This document shows, piece by piece, positions 1-10,866 of a stretch of DNA of 64,000 bases; position 1 is the stretch's first letter, and each line of letters opens with the position of its first letter. Under the pieces are notes generated by a model. The model saw only the letters and a program-made list of their open reading frames with translations, did not search any database and had not been told where the DNA came from. Origin of the DNA: Chrysopilus asiliformis (lineage: Eukaryota; Arthropoda; Insecta; Diptera; Rhagionidae); assembly GCA_964034945.1 (NCBI GenBank), contig OZ035962.1, positions 13,945,388 to 14,009,387 of the forward strand, in the 5' to 3' direction. The translations under genes were made by a program, and so were the position numbers.

Positions 1-985
1 GTCTGTCTGTTATAGGCTATCTGCAACTCTAAACATTACAGGCTGGATGCCAATGGCTGTAAAGTTGAATGTTGGTAATGTAATCTTATGTTTTTGTCGT
101 TTACTTCTTTTTTTTACGTTTTTAAGGATCGGCAACACCTTACCTTTCCCATATCGTAGGTCTTTCGAGTGGACGACTCTGGTGCGCATGCATGTGATTT
201 TATGTGCTCCTAAAATGGTGAATATCTTCATCAGAGTGACTGACGCCAAAACAGATGCATTTACATTAACTTTTGTAATGCTGGCTTAGATTTCACTTTT
301 CCATGACCCTAAAAGGAATTTTACTGCACACCGTACTTTGAGTAATATTCACATACGCTATGGTATTCCATTAAATTTTAAAATCTCATGCAAGTTACAT
401 TATATGACATGTTCCAGAAATTGGACATTTAGATCCACCATTGTAGTCGATAATTTTTAATGAAAGCCCACGCAACATAATCCAACATTTTGCTTCAGTA
501 GCACTGGATATATTTTCGTACGTAGACATTTTAACTGTTGTAATTTTGTTGATATTCAATTGAATTTGCTGCAAATAGGATTTTATTATTGCAGAAATAA
601 TGTCTTGTTCAGATTAATTGCATCAAATCAAATTCAATCACGACACAATGATTTTTTGTGTCTTAAAAACTTATGAGAGTAAGAATAAAATTGAAAGTTT
701 CTTGAACTCTGTGTGTACAACACGTTTCTGAAAGCGACATGATATTTCATTGGTATAGCCATTATATTTAACAACTTTGCCATTCTAAATAAATTATATT
801 CACACCGAGATTTTTCAATTCCCCTCGGAAAAACTGGATGGAAGCTATTGCTATAAAAATGGTAAAATATGGCACAGTAATAATAGGAAATATGTATCTA
901 CTATTGAATTGAAAGCTCTTCCAAAAACGCTGGACCACATTCCATTTTTTTAAATCTTTTATGTAGCTTTCCTTCGTATCTGTCT
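1..985. other. AT-rich DNA, no gene seen
   Basis: No reading frame here has a recognisable domain, splice-site framing or codon pattern that I can defend. Two frames of about 80 codons overlap on opposite strands near the left edge and look like chance openings. The sequence could be intron or intergenic. Confidence 0.6.
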
Positions 986-990
986 AATTT

Positions 991-1250
991 TTGCCTAAGA
1001 TACGTAAATCAGACAGGCCGACAAACAAACCGACATACAGACTGACAGACAGACTAACAGACAGACCGACAGACAGATACACGGACATCCTCATAATTTT
1101 GTCTGAATCAGATTTCGTACTGATCAGTAAATTTCAATCTGCCCCCGATCTCGACTCGGTCTCCGTCGTGAATACAATACTTTCCCTCTATGGAAAAATT
1201 CATAGAAAACTTCTGATGGAAAATTTCAATCGGATATTAGAAAGTAAAAT
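991..1250. repeat. Dispersed repeat with degenerate GACAGACC array, copy 1
   Basis: A degenerate run of gacaga/ccgaca units is followed by a conserved tail (cggacatcctcat, then gatttcgtactgatcag, then tctgcccccg, then aatacaat.ctttcc). The same tail follows a clean GACAGACC array near 36.79 kb, so this is one interspersed repeat family and not a simple microsatellite. No coding capacity is visible. Confidence 0.75.
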
Positions 1251-1379
1251 CTCTTAAAAACGAGTGAAAAAACAACACTATAAATTCTGAAAAACCTCCG
1301 ACTATGAAAAAATTCCCTTTAAAAAGCAAAGAATAATCACTGGAGTAAATTTAAAACTGCACTGTAGAAAATGAATTTG

Positions 1380-2135
1380 AATTTAAACCGAAAAATGGGG
1401 TAAAAACGGGGTAAATTTGCAAAAACGTCGTAAAATTTCGAAAAAAAATCAGAATTTAGCTCGCACACCATTTAAGTTGTAAAATCACCCAAAAAAAACA
1501 TTAATCTTACACTAGAAATAGGGTAATTTTAAACCTTGCGTAAAATTTCGACCAATATTCGTATTTTTACTCTCATTTTGGTGTAAAAACACGCTCGCAG
1601 GGTATTTTTGCATTATTGTACGGACAATTTAACCTTAACCTTATAATTCGCATAAGGTTTGTGGCATTGGAGTATAAATACTCGAATCGAGTTTTACTCT
1701 ACCAAAATCCTGTGTGGCGCCTGCCACATGGCAGACATGCCCGGGAAATTTGGAGGTGAAAACATCCGCAAAAATAATATAATATTTTTGTTTTTGCAGA
1801 CCGTATAAGCCGAGAAATTCTAATACCATTTTCGGTGTAATTTTAAACAAAAAATGTCGTAAAATTACACCTTTAAGACGCGGTTTTGCTACCAAATAGG
1901 AGGAAAATTACAACAAAAATGTGGTAATTTTAAACATCCATGTCGTAAAATTACACCCGTATTGTACTTTTACTTCTTATTTAGCTTAAAGTTCCCCCGT
2001 AAAAGAGGCTTTTGTACGCCACAAAATGAGTAAAAATGCATAGCTTTTAAGCCATTACAACTCGGTGTAATTTTACCCCTATTATCGTAGGAAAATGGTT
2101 TCCTACGATAATAGGGGTAAAATTACAATAAAATT
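1380..2135. repeat. GTAAAATTACAC-rich repetitive region
   Basis: The motif gtaaaattacac and its reverse complement gtgtaattttac recur many times with variants such as gtcgtaaaat and ggggtaaa. The region ends in a perfect inverted repeat (2066-2127). It looks like the subterminal repeat zone of a non-autonomous DNA transposon or several overlapping copies. Outer boundaries are not certain. Confidence 0.5.
2066..2127. repeat. Perfect 29-bp inverted repeat with 4-nt loop
   Basis: Positions 2066-2094 and 2099-2127 are exact reverse complements separated by atgg. The arm includes acccctattatcgtagg. A single strand would form a 29-bp hairpin. It may be a fold-back element or two transposon ends abutting head to head. 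Confidence 0.9.
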
Positions 2136-3380
2136 TTCTAGAGTGTGGTATGCAGGTTTGCTAGACAAATCTAACCACAAAATATTGACTTTTTCATTAC
2201 TTTTAAAGCTGCAATAATTGTTTTATCCTTTTTGATGGGAATTTTTTCATGGCCGGGAAGTTTTTAGTACCTTCCTCATTCCGAAATCAGTTTTTCAAAC
2301 TTGATTAAAACTAGTTCGAAATTTGCATTGCACAAAGATGTTTCAAGCCAAACCATGTCAAATAGTTTATTTTATTTGTCATTCACGCGAAATCTGTCGC
2401 GAACCTATTTAAATTGGTACCATTCACCTGGAATTACTATTATCAGTATCAACTATTAAAATAGCACTACGCTAAATGCAAATAAGAAACAATTTTATGA
2501 TCATCATAAAGCTACTGGCTAAAATTCACATGATTATAAATAACCATTCATTGCAAGACCTTAATAGTATCTTATAGTACATTTACCTTTCGATATTATT
2601 AGCTGAATATACCGAGGATCATGGCACCTCAAAAGTCATGTTGAATTAGCCTTAATCAAGTAAGAAATGCATTTAGTTTCGTGTCCGTTATCAGATCATA
2701 ATTGTCCACTCAAAAGCGTTAATAGCTCTATTTACCTTCTTTGCGGTCTATTAATTCGCGCATATTCCAGCTAACTGCCACGCCCGTTTTCGCATCCAAC
2801 CGCAGGCTAGGTGGAAAGATCCAAAATATGGCATACGTTAGTTTCATATCGTTTAATTTTACTCACAAAAGGTGGGCTCTGTATGCAAAAACACAATCTG
2901 CATTTAAAAAAACTGAATATTGCTCGCTTAGGAGGTGTTAAATCCTATAATAGACTCAATAGATTTGAATATTAAGCTTACCTTGCATCATATGCCTACC
3001 TGTCGGCCCAACGAAGTATAAGTTTTCGATTAGATCACCTGATTTGGCAGATAGTTAACACCGATGAAATTAATAGCCCGATCAAAACTATACACATACT
3101 GTACTTCCAGCTCAGTATCTGTCTATCCTGAATTCGTTGGTTCATTTTTAGTTTGTTTCTTAATCGCAATGCAATGCATTTTATGCTCATAATCCGTTGT
3201 ACATTCTGCACATGTTCGTTTCGGCCCGAATATTTTTATTTTTTTTTAAACTAAAGAATCGACTTTCCACCTCATTTCTGCATTAAACGATGAGCTGGAA
3301 GGGGCTGATCACCTGCAAGTTACCTGTCCTGGCTCCAGAATCAGAATTCAAACTGTAGCGCGTTCTGATCGATTGACTTC
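2136..3380. other. Non-coding stretch with several ACCTG motifs
   Basis: I see no gene. CACCTG E-box cores occur near 2427, 3039 and 3309, with further acctg cores near 2998 and 3322. This could be cis-regulatory or 3'-flanking DNA of the minus-strand gene ending at 3424, but there is no direct proof. Confidence 0.35.
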
Positions 3381-3382
3381 AG

Positions 3383-3388
3383 TTTATT
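3383..3388 (-). terminator. Poly(A) signal AATAAA
   Basis: The complement reads AATAAA about 36 bases past the TGA stop of the minus-strand exon at 3424-3720. This spacing supports that exon being a real transcript end. Confidence 0.5.
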
Positions 3389-3423
3389 TTCTGACTAAAA
3401 ATCTAACCTAACATGACATGTTC

Positions 3424-3720
3424 TCAAACTGGTGTTGCTTTCATACACATCTCTTCCCTCAAAGTTTTTACTTTTTGCGAGTTAACCTTGTTATGTGGAT
3501 GTGTTATGAATATATTTGTAATAAGAAAATCCAGGTAATCACATTCATCATCGAATTCTCTGTCATCAAAAAACTGCCAATTAAAGTAACGGCGCTCCAC
3601 TGAAATTAGTTCACGAGTTTTTATATCCCATCCCAGTCCACAAAAAATTAATGCACCGGACAGGATAAAGATGGGAAGAATAAGAGCCGCGTTCACCGTC
3701 AACTTTATTTTATTAATGCC
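3424..3720 (-). CDS. Probable 3'-terminal exon, membrane protein of unknown family
   Basis: On the minus strand a good splice acceptor (acgcatttccag just upstream of 3720) opens in phase 0 into 98 codons ending in TGA, followed by AATAAA. The peptide starts GINKIKLTVNAAL. It has one hydrophobic segment at about residues 10-28 (AALILPIFILSGALIFCGL), then a polar, acidic tail containing FFDDREFDDE and ending MKATPV. This fits the last exon of a membrane protein with a short extramembrane tail. I do not recognise the family. Upstream exons would lie at higher coordinates and I could not identify them. An open frame also continues upstream through the acceptor, so an intronless reading cannot be excluded. 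Confidence 0.45.
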   Translation of the reverse strand, partial: GINKIKLTVNAALILPIFILSGALIFCGLGWDIKTRELISVERRYFNWQFFDDREFDDECDYLDFLITNIFITHPHNKVNSQKVKTLREEMCMKATPV

Positions 3721-3724
3721 CTGG

Positions 3725-4916
3725 AAATGCGTAACCCGAGATAAGAACAAACGACCGCCATGCCATGTCTTGAAAAATATTTTAGGTGGTCCAGACCATA
3801 TTGCAGAATAAAAATGGTCCACCAGCAACCATCATCCAGATTACAATTACTCAGCTTTTGATCAGCGATCAGGAAGGAAATATGAAACAATTTAAGAGTT
3901 TTCTCACAACGGTTTCTGAATCAAATCGAAGGTGATCGTGTGAATTTTAAGGAAATTCAGAAATACTTTATGGATCGGAAAAATTTTTTTTGGTTATTGT
4001 TGCTGAGAAAGCAGTATTGAATAATTTCTATAATCTCGTTTTTTGTAATCAAAGAAGAAATAATAGGTATGATCAGGGGCGTAGCTATAGGTTTATTATA
4101 AGGGATTTGAGTAAGAACCAAATCTGTTAATTGTAGAATTTTCTACACCAACTTCCGGGCCGCATTACAAAAAAAAAACACGATAACAGTTCTTTAATAT
4201 TAGCAATGGAATTTTACTTAAAAATTTACATACTGTCAAATGTAAGAGAAACGAATGCGCCGCAGGCGAAATTTTTATTGTAATCACTTTCCATTCAGAC
4301 TATTCTGTCAAAATCAAGGGCTAACACGGCTAGTAATCGGTGATAGGTAAATGTTGTTTTCCTAATTAATAAAACTTGCAGCTCGCAGCGCAAGGTAAAG
4401 CGGTGTTCGGCATAAAACCTGTATTTGGGTCACCTCATTTTCTAAAAAAATTGATAAAACGCATTTTTGTGGATGCTTGAGAATTTTGAAAGACCAATTA
4501 AAGAGAAGATAGGTTTGTTTCTTTTAACAGTTTTGTTAAGTCCATTTTTTTAAACGCATAAAAGCAGAAAATACATAAAAAAATCAGCCGCAAGTAAAAT
4601 TTTTATTTGAAATTTACATACAGGTAAAAATTATTTAAATGGCAAATTCAAATATACCCTTAAATTAGGGTCGCCGTCCCGTCGGAAGTTGTCCTTTATT
4701 TAAGGGGATCCGTGAAGCATTTTTATTTTTTAAGCTCGCCCAGGGCAGCCAAATGCAGCCCTAGAAAAGCACGTCCCAGACACCTTAAAAAAATCCCCCG
4801 GACGTCTAAAATAGAAAACAATGTATGGGGAAGAAAGGACGGGGAAAAGAGCAAAAAATCCACAACCCTGATGTACGAAGTCTCGATATACAACGATTCT
4901 AATTTTTAGTTTAACT
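3725..4916. other. No gene seen; probable intron or intergenic DNA
   Basis: AT-rich sequence with short frames only. It may contain intron of the minus-strand gene whose last exon is at 3424-3720. No repeat family was recognised with confidence. Confidence 0.4.
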
Positions 4917-4928
4917 AGTGATTATTTG

Positions 4929-5245
4929 GTCCAGCGTAGTCCAGGTAGTAAAGTACTTAAGCACATGTTCCGGAAGTCGGTGGTTCAATTCCCGACTGTC
5001 GCACGCTGTGATTCAAGTCTACTCAACTTGCTTTACAAAATGAGTAGTGATAGTTGCCGCTTGGTCTAGATTGCTATCACGGCCTTTGCTGTTGATGGGT
5101 TGCAACGTAAAAACCTTACAAATTCATCCATGGTTCGCAATCCATGTAAAACTGTACGTACGAAGCAGGGAAGAAATTGTTATGAAACCTCAATTGAAGA
5201 GGCCCAGGCTCTGCGAAAGCTGTAGCGCCAAGGATGATGAGGATG
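4929..5245 (+). mobile_element. tRNA-derived SINE with 12-bp target duplication
   Basis: The head resembles a tRNA gene. A perfect RNA polymerase III box B (GGTTCAATTCC, 4982-4992) follows a box A-like stretch near 4935-4950 (gtagtccaggtagtaaagt). The body continues for about 250 bases and ends in a gatga-rich 3' tail, as in insect SINEs mobilised by LINEs. The insertion is bounded by an exact 12-bp direct repeat, AGTGATTATTTG, at 4917-4928 and 5246-5257. The insert is 317 bp. A short frame inside has no significance. Confidence 0.85.
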
Positions 5246-5257
5246 AGTGATTATTTG

Positions 5258-5695
5258 AAGTGGTTGAAGTAATTTCCGAAAAGAATAAAACGGAAAAAAA
5301 TATGACAGTAATTGAGGGAGTATTTTTGATTTGACTACTTCAAAACACGAAAAAAAAACTCAAAACACTGACAAATGACATAATTAGATGTGGTTTGCCA
5401 CACTAGGTAGAAAATTAGTTGAATATTATTTCAAAAATAAATAAATTTATTGTGAAATTACATTCCAGTTAGTAAAAAGACGTCAAAAAGTCGTAATGTT
5501 TGGTTTTCCGAATTCCTGTCGTAAGAATCACTATTCCAGTTTTTTTTTTGTTTGTTTTTATTCGTATTTTCTTTTTGTTAAGTTTCATTAATTTTATCAT
5601 AGAATTTATATGTATGGAAACTAAACTGAATTACTTTGTGATAAATAAACTATTATTAAAAAGCATTTTTTTTAATTTTCAGTTTCAATACAATG
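5258..5695. other. AT-rich DNA, no gene seen
   Basis: Poly-A/T-rich sequence between the SINE and a hAT-like terminus. The open frame on the plus strand is a run of Phe, Ile and Leu codons caused by base composition. Confidence 0.5.
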
Positions 5696-5837
5696 TATAA
5701 CGAAATAATAACGTTATAACGCAACGAAATGAGATTTTTTATCGTTACAAAACAAAATAACGTAACGAAATAAAATTTGAATTTCGTTATATAACGAAAT
5801 GTATAACATCACAATTTTTTTCGTTGGCCATCCCTGA
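5696..5837. mobile_element. Terminus of a hAT-like element (one end only)
   Basis: Repeats of aacgaaat/cgttac lead to ggccatccctg at 5826-5837. Reversed, this reads cagggatggcc, a hAT-style end with the usual CAG start. Short repeats just inside the end are typical of hAT subterminal regions. I did not find the matching other end, so the element is truncated or its partner end has diverged. Confidence 0.4.
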
Positions 5838-7925
5838 TTTTTATACATCAATAAGAATAGTTCTTGTTAGATCTTCCCAGTCGTCTGATCAATCATGTAT
5901 TCATTGAAGCTGAATATGCACCTCATCTCAGCCACTACTAAAAATTTTTCTTCATTTCATAAACACTTAACTGTGCAAATCAGGGCCAATTAAATCCATA
6001 AACCGCTGAACTCACAGGTTATTGCCTCCTCAAGTCGATTCGAACATTTTCTCAGGTCGTTTAACAACTTGATGATGGTCTACCGCTGTTTCTCCGGATC
6101 GTCCGGATCGAATAAGTTAAGATGTCACAATTGCAATTACCTGAACAAATCTTATCCAAAAGGTAGAACTCATTCAAATTCACTGACCAGCAAAATTATT
6201 AAATACCACCAGGGGGCCACGGCTGATATCTTGTTAAAGAGTCTACTTTTTTTCTGGATCATAAATTGAAATTGATTATTATTGAATTGTTTTGTAAGAA
6301 ATCATTTGCAGGAAATCATTGAATCGGATCAGAATTATTCTAAAGTGCAATAAATGTAATTTGAATTTTAGGTCATTGCCAATAAAATAATGATTCGAAT
6401 TGTCATAATTTTAATGCTCGATCGGTTTCAGAGTTTCAAGGACTATGTCAGTGTTATAAGTCAAATCTTATATACGTTAACCGATGGGCACCTGAGGGAG
6501 ATGACACTTCTATTGACAGGGAAACGAATTAACGTCACCTCACCTGGATATTAGTCGAGATCAGTGGGTATTTGGGCGAGGTATTTTCTATTAGATCACT
6601 AACTTTTAGCCTCTGAATGCATAGAGGAGATGATATTTGTGGCACATGGATATATTTCACTATCCTCAACTTTTCCAGTTTGGCTCACTTTTACATTACG
6701 AAGTTCGGTCAAACGAGACCGCCCACCAGCTAAAGTCACCTTCTTGGATTATAAATCCCGTGAATATGAAATACTTTGAAAAATATTATATGTAATGTTT
6801 GTAGATCCCCGCCGGCTCGGCTTAATCTCCACTCAACGTCTGATATTCATCCAGTCGGTCGCCCCATATGAATGAATGGATGAATGAAGTGCTCAGCACC
6901 GAAGTGACAAGTTACCTGCTGATGAACATGTGCAGAAAATCAACTCTGGCTCAGTTCCACTCCATTCGATTTACCTGGGCCAGCGCCTGTTAGACGATGG
7001 TGTGCACCGCACGTAAATTATCTTGAATGGGAGTTTTCATTGAAAATTACATTTTGATGTACATCGGTTTGGTCATTAGTGTGTTTCTGACATTGTTTTC
7101 ACGTTTTGATTAAATAAACAACGAATTAATAACCAGTCACTTGTTATGTAGGTTAAGAATATGCCCAACCTTTTTATTTTGTCGTGTAGGACGATGCACT
7201 TTTATGGAAATCAAGAAACCCAGAAGAAATTATAATAGAAGGTCAAGAACTTTAGGTTTTTCATGTGGGTACCATAAAGAAATTGCCCCATATATGTTGA
7301 ATATAATACTGTCACGCACAATCACTAGTGTGAGTGAGAGATGGAGTCAGTCAACTTTAGGCGGTGAAAGTAACCAGACGGATCAGGAGATTGTAACTTT
7401 TGGGATTGTATTGGGACCAAGTGGAAATATAAATAAAAGATTGTCCTTTCAATAAATTTGTTTTTAGTTGCGTTAAAATACAAAATCCTGCCGCAAATGA
7501 GTAAAATTGATTATTAAAAAAATTACAACAAGCAACTGGTGAAATCTACCTCTTTCTAAAGTTCACTGCCATAGGGAGTTTTTTACATAAAATCAAAACA
7601 ATGAGTTTAAGAAAATGCAAATCGTATAAAAAACCCCTCCTAAAAATTTAGCTTGGTAGAAAACGTTTTCGAGAGATGAAATTCAAAGAAAAAAATTAAA
7701 CATAAAAATCGAAGGGCTCAATTTTAAATTTTCTTCTTAAAATGACTATCACACCTAAGGGTATTATCTCACATAAGTTCAAATGCTCGGAAAATGCGGC
7801 TTAAAATCGTAAAAATGGGAAATTTTCATTGGTAAGATTGAGATTTTTTTTTCAAATATCTTTGACAGATACAAAAAGAACATTTAATGCAAAAAATATA
7901 GAAAATTCTGTGTCCTTTAAATTTT
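5838..7925. other. Intergenic or intronic DNA, no confirmed gene
   Basis: No domain-bearing frame. ACCTG cores recur near 6143, 6488, 6541, 6914 and 6970. A 104-codon frame at 7141-7455 has a mixed composition but no recognisable motif, signal peptide or splice framing, and I do not call it a gene. Confidence 0.4.
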
Positions 7926-7931
7926 GATATA

Positions 7932-8492
7932 TCGGGTCTTTCAACAAGGACATAACAATTTTGTATTTAAATAAAACACAGAATAATTGAGATATCGGGC
8001 TGAAATTTATTCCAGGTGTAGTGCACATGTTACATTTAAGTATGAAATTCGATGTCGTTCATATGGCCAACGCGAGCACGTTTGCTGATTGATTCTTTGG
8101 AGCCAATTATCCACCACTCTTCCACACATATCGGCCGGAACGTTGGCAATTTCGCGTTCGATATTATTCCTGAGCTCCTCTAACGTTGTTGGCTTGTTGG
8201 CATAAACCAACGACTTAACATAACCCCATAAAAAGAAATCCAACGGCGTTAAATCGCATGAGCGAAGTGGCCATTCGACCGGACCATTTCTCGAGATTAC
8301 ACGATTGCGACCACCGAAACAGAATTTCGGTAGTAAGTTTTAATAATTTCCAAACGTTGCTCGTTCGTGAACTTCACCATGATAAAAATGTAAACCCTGA
8401 CTGACGTTTTAGCATTGCCAGATCATAAAAAAAGTTTTATGGTGCGTTTTTATTAAAATACAAAATTGTTATGTCCTTGTTGAAAGACCCTT
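7932..8492 (-). mobile_element. Internally deleted mariner-like element
   Basis: Near-perfect terminal inverted repeats of at least 35 bp (core gggtctttcaacaaggacat) lie just inside TA dinucleotides at 7930-7931 and 8493-8494, as expected for Tc1/mariner insertion. Past 35 bp the arms continue with a few mismatches. The 561-bp body keeps the first codons and the last part of a transposase but has lost the middle, so it is a non-autonomous derivative. Confidence 0.85.
8007..8380 (-). pseudogene. Mariner-like transposase remnant with internal deletion
   Basis: The minus-strand ATG at 8378-8380 starts MVKFTNEQRLEIIK, a transposase N-terminal helix-turn-helix beginning. After about 24 codons the frame is lost. 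A second in-frame block resumes as a C-terminal catalytic region with DLTPLDFFLWGYVKS, which carries the last catalytic Asp, followed by the conserved tail ending in CALHLE and a stop at 8007. Most of the DNA-binding domain and the first two catalytic residues are missing. The product cannot be active. Confidence 0.85.
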
Positions 8493-8494
8493 TA

Positions 8495-10020
8495 TATTCA
8501 TTTTTCCCAAAAGTGCATAGATTTCGAACACTTTCCCTTTATGGAAAAGAAAAGCGTTTGAGAAAAAAATAAAATGAAATTTCCTATATTTTCTGCTTGA
8601 CCGGTTTTTATGTATGTCTGACAGTTCATGATATATTTCAAAAAATATTATTTTATACTTATTTTTTCCGAAACTTTAAATAATTTAAAGGCAAATCAAG
8701 TATTTTTCACATCAGATATTTTGTAAAAAGTTAATTGAGTTGATATACTATATCAATTAACGAATATTCTTATTTTTTCCCACATCGTTTACGTTAGCAA
8801 ACACTATCGTTTTTTCACCTCATCAAAAATACATTTGCAACGAAAAATCAGTTAAAAATCCTCGAAAAATCCCTAATTCGTAAACTTTGTTTTCCACAAC
8901 GTTTCCTCATGGTTGAACTACTAGAAGAAGCTGCTAATGAAAGTGAATATAGATTTATTGGAATGGGCGTATCATGGAAAGAGTTCAGGCATATTTACTC
9001 ATAGATTTCAAAATGTAAATAAATTCGATTTTATATGGCAATTTTAATATTCAATTGACTTAGTTAGATCATTTGGGGTTAAAGGCATTTCATTGAAATA
9101 TTTATTTTGTTGCCGTTTGCAGAAGGAAGCAGAAAATTAACAATGAATGGACGACTTACACGTGCTCATAGTCACGTTTATTTACCATTTTTCAAATACA
9201 TTTCGTTCATTGGCGGAACTTTCTCCGTCGCGTCGTACACCGAAAACTACTAACTCATTACTCGAATGAAACTAATTATAATGTGGTTATGCTATTAAAA
9301 TTCGTAGTAAGATCAGCAAAGACTAAAACCATAAGACGATCTCTATGCGATTACAACAATGTCGCTCTATGCTGAAAACAAACATCGAAATGGTAAGTAT
9401 TTTAATAACCAATTTTCATTTTGCTTAATTTTTTTTTTTAATCGTTAAGTAGGAATATTTCAATATTTACGATTTGAGTACGAGAGCGTGGGACGATAAT
9501 GACCAACTGTCATTGGGGTAAGGTCTTGGCCCCTTTCTGCATTATCTTCGTGGAATATTTTCAAACCTGGAGGGCACTTCAGCCATTTAAGCGTACAACA
9601 TTCTTATGTATGAATATTTCCTAATCGTATGAGCATAATTTCATACATACTCGAATACCATGATTTTTTTGTTAATCAACACCATCTACGATACGTTTCG
9701 GGTTATATATCCTGAAGCTTTCCTTTTAGTAAAAGGAAATTCATAAATACTCAATTTCCTTATACATAACATGCAATCGCATTCAAGTAATGACTTATTT
9801 ATGATGAAAAGTAAAATTAAATTAAATATCACTTCGTTTGCATTTAAAAAAGTTCATATGGAAAAGTCTAACATTACTAGAATGTTTGTTATTTGCTCTT
9901 ATGAAAAAGGTATCTCATGTGGACAGCACATGACTTCATTATACAAAATTTTCGTTTCTGCACAATTTACACTATAAATTGGGCAAAAAAAATTAATTTA
10001 TATAAAAATGTAAATATTTA
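8495..10020. other. AT-rich DNA; one weak first-exon candidate
   Basis: No gene is established. A plus-strand ATG in a good insect context (caacaATG, 9359) opens 34 coding bases running into a strong splice donor, GTAAGT, at 9393. This would encode MSLYAENKHRN and join a downstream exon I cannot find. Treat it as a lead only. Confidence 0.25.
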
Positions 10021-10026
10021 TTTTAC

Positions 10027-10866
10027 TGAAATATCTCGATAACGGTAAAAGATATCGAAAGGTTGTTAACGACTTAATGGCGGAGATGACCCAAGGTTCT
10101 GGGGTTAACTTATGACCTAAAACACGCTTACTGATGCCAATAAGTTTCCCTGAAAGTTTCATCCAATTCGGATCAGTTGTTCTCAAGTTATAGGCGAGCA
10201 GACAGAAAAGAAGAAAGTAATATGTACATAAATCGAGGAAATTGGTAATAAAGAAGGGGAACCTGGGGGTGGTCTAAACCCCCCCCATTGACGTTAGTTA
10301 CCTCCCCTGAAAGTTTCATCTAAATCGGTTCGGTGGTTCTCGAGTTTTAAGCGAACTGGCAGACAGACACACAAGTCTATTATATAATAGATAGATTTTT
10401 GGGCTATATGTCGTTTTTTGGAATTTTTTCTTCCAATATTATCCATTATCTTTTGCAAATTGTTTGAAATCTTAAACCTTTAGATCAGGCATCATCAGCT
10501 AGAAGCTCGGCTGGCTCATCACACAGATTGGCTTTAACAGCGTAGCCACTATAATCGACTTTTTATTGTGTGCTGTAATGCTTGTGTGCTGCGGCTTCGG
10601 ATCGCAGGAATAAAACGAATCGTGCTTTGAGTTGGAATCGGTGCATTATTAGCATGACGCATTTCATTTTAAATCAGTTCGTGTCAAGCCATTGCCGTGG
10701 AAGGTTGTGTTTCATTGAACTGTATTTTAATTTGTAGTAGTTATAAATTTTGATTGTAAAGGGAGCGACAGTTACTTTGATGAGCCCTGCATTAGATACT
10801 AAAATTCTCTACATTTTGTTCCTTTTATAGTAAATCGATATCTTTTACCGTTATCGAGATATTTCC
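10027..10866. repeat. Inverted pair around a dispersed repeat
   Basis: The sequence gaaatatctcgataacggta at about 10028 is repeated in reverse near 10866 (ending ttatcgagatatttc), with about 30 matching bases per arm. Between them, 10080-10400 holds a dispersed repeat that recurs at 14620-14962. The repeat contains atgacctaaaacac, gaaagtttcat and two cagacagac-type tails. It may be one transposon or two overlapping ones. Confidence 0.55.

Noticed and set aside
4982..4992. A functional tRNA gene at the box B
   Set aside because: The acceptor and anticodon arms do not form a proper cloverleaf by eye. The flanking 12-bp duplication and tail identify a SINE.
7141..7455. 104-codon plus-strand frame
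   Set aside because: No signal peptide, domain or promoter is evident, and the composition fits chance.
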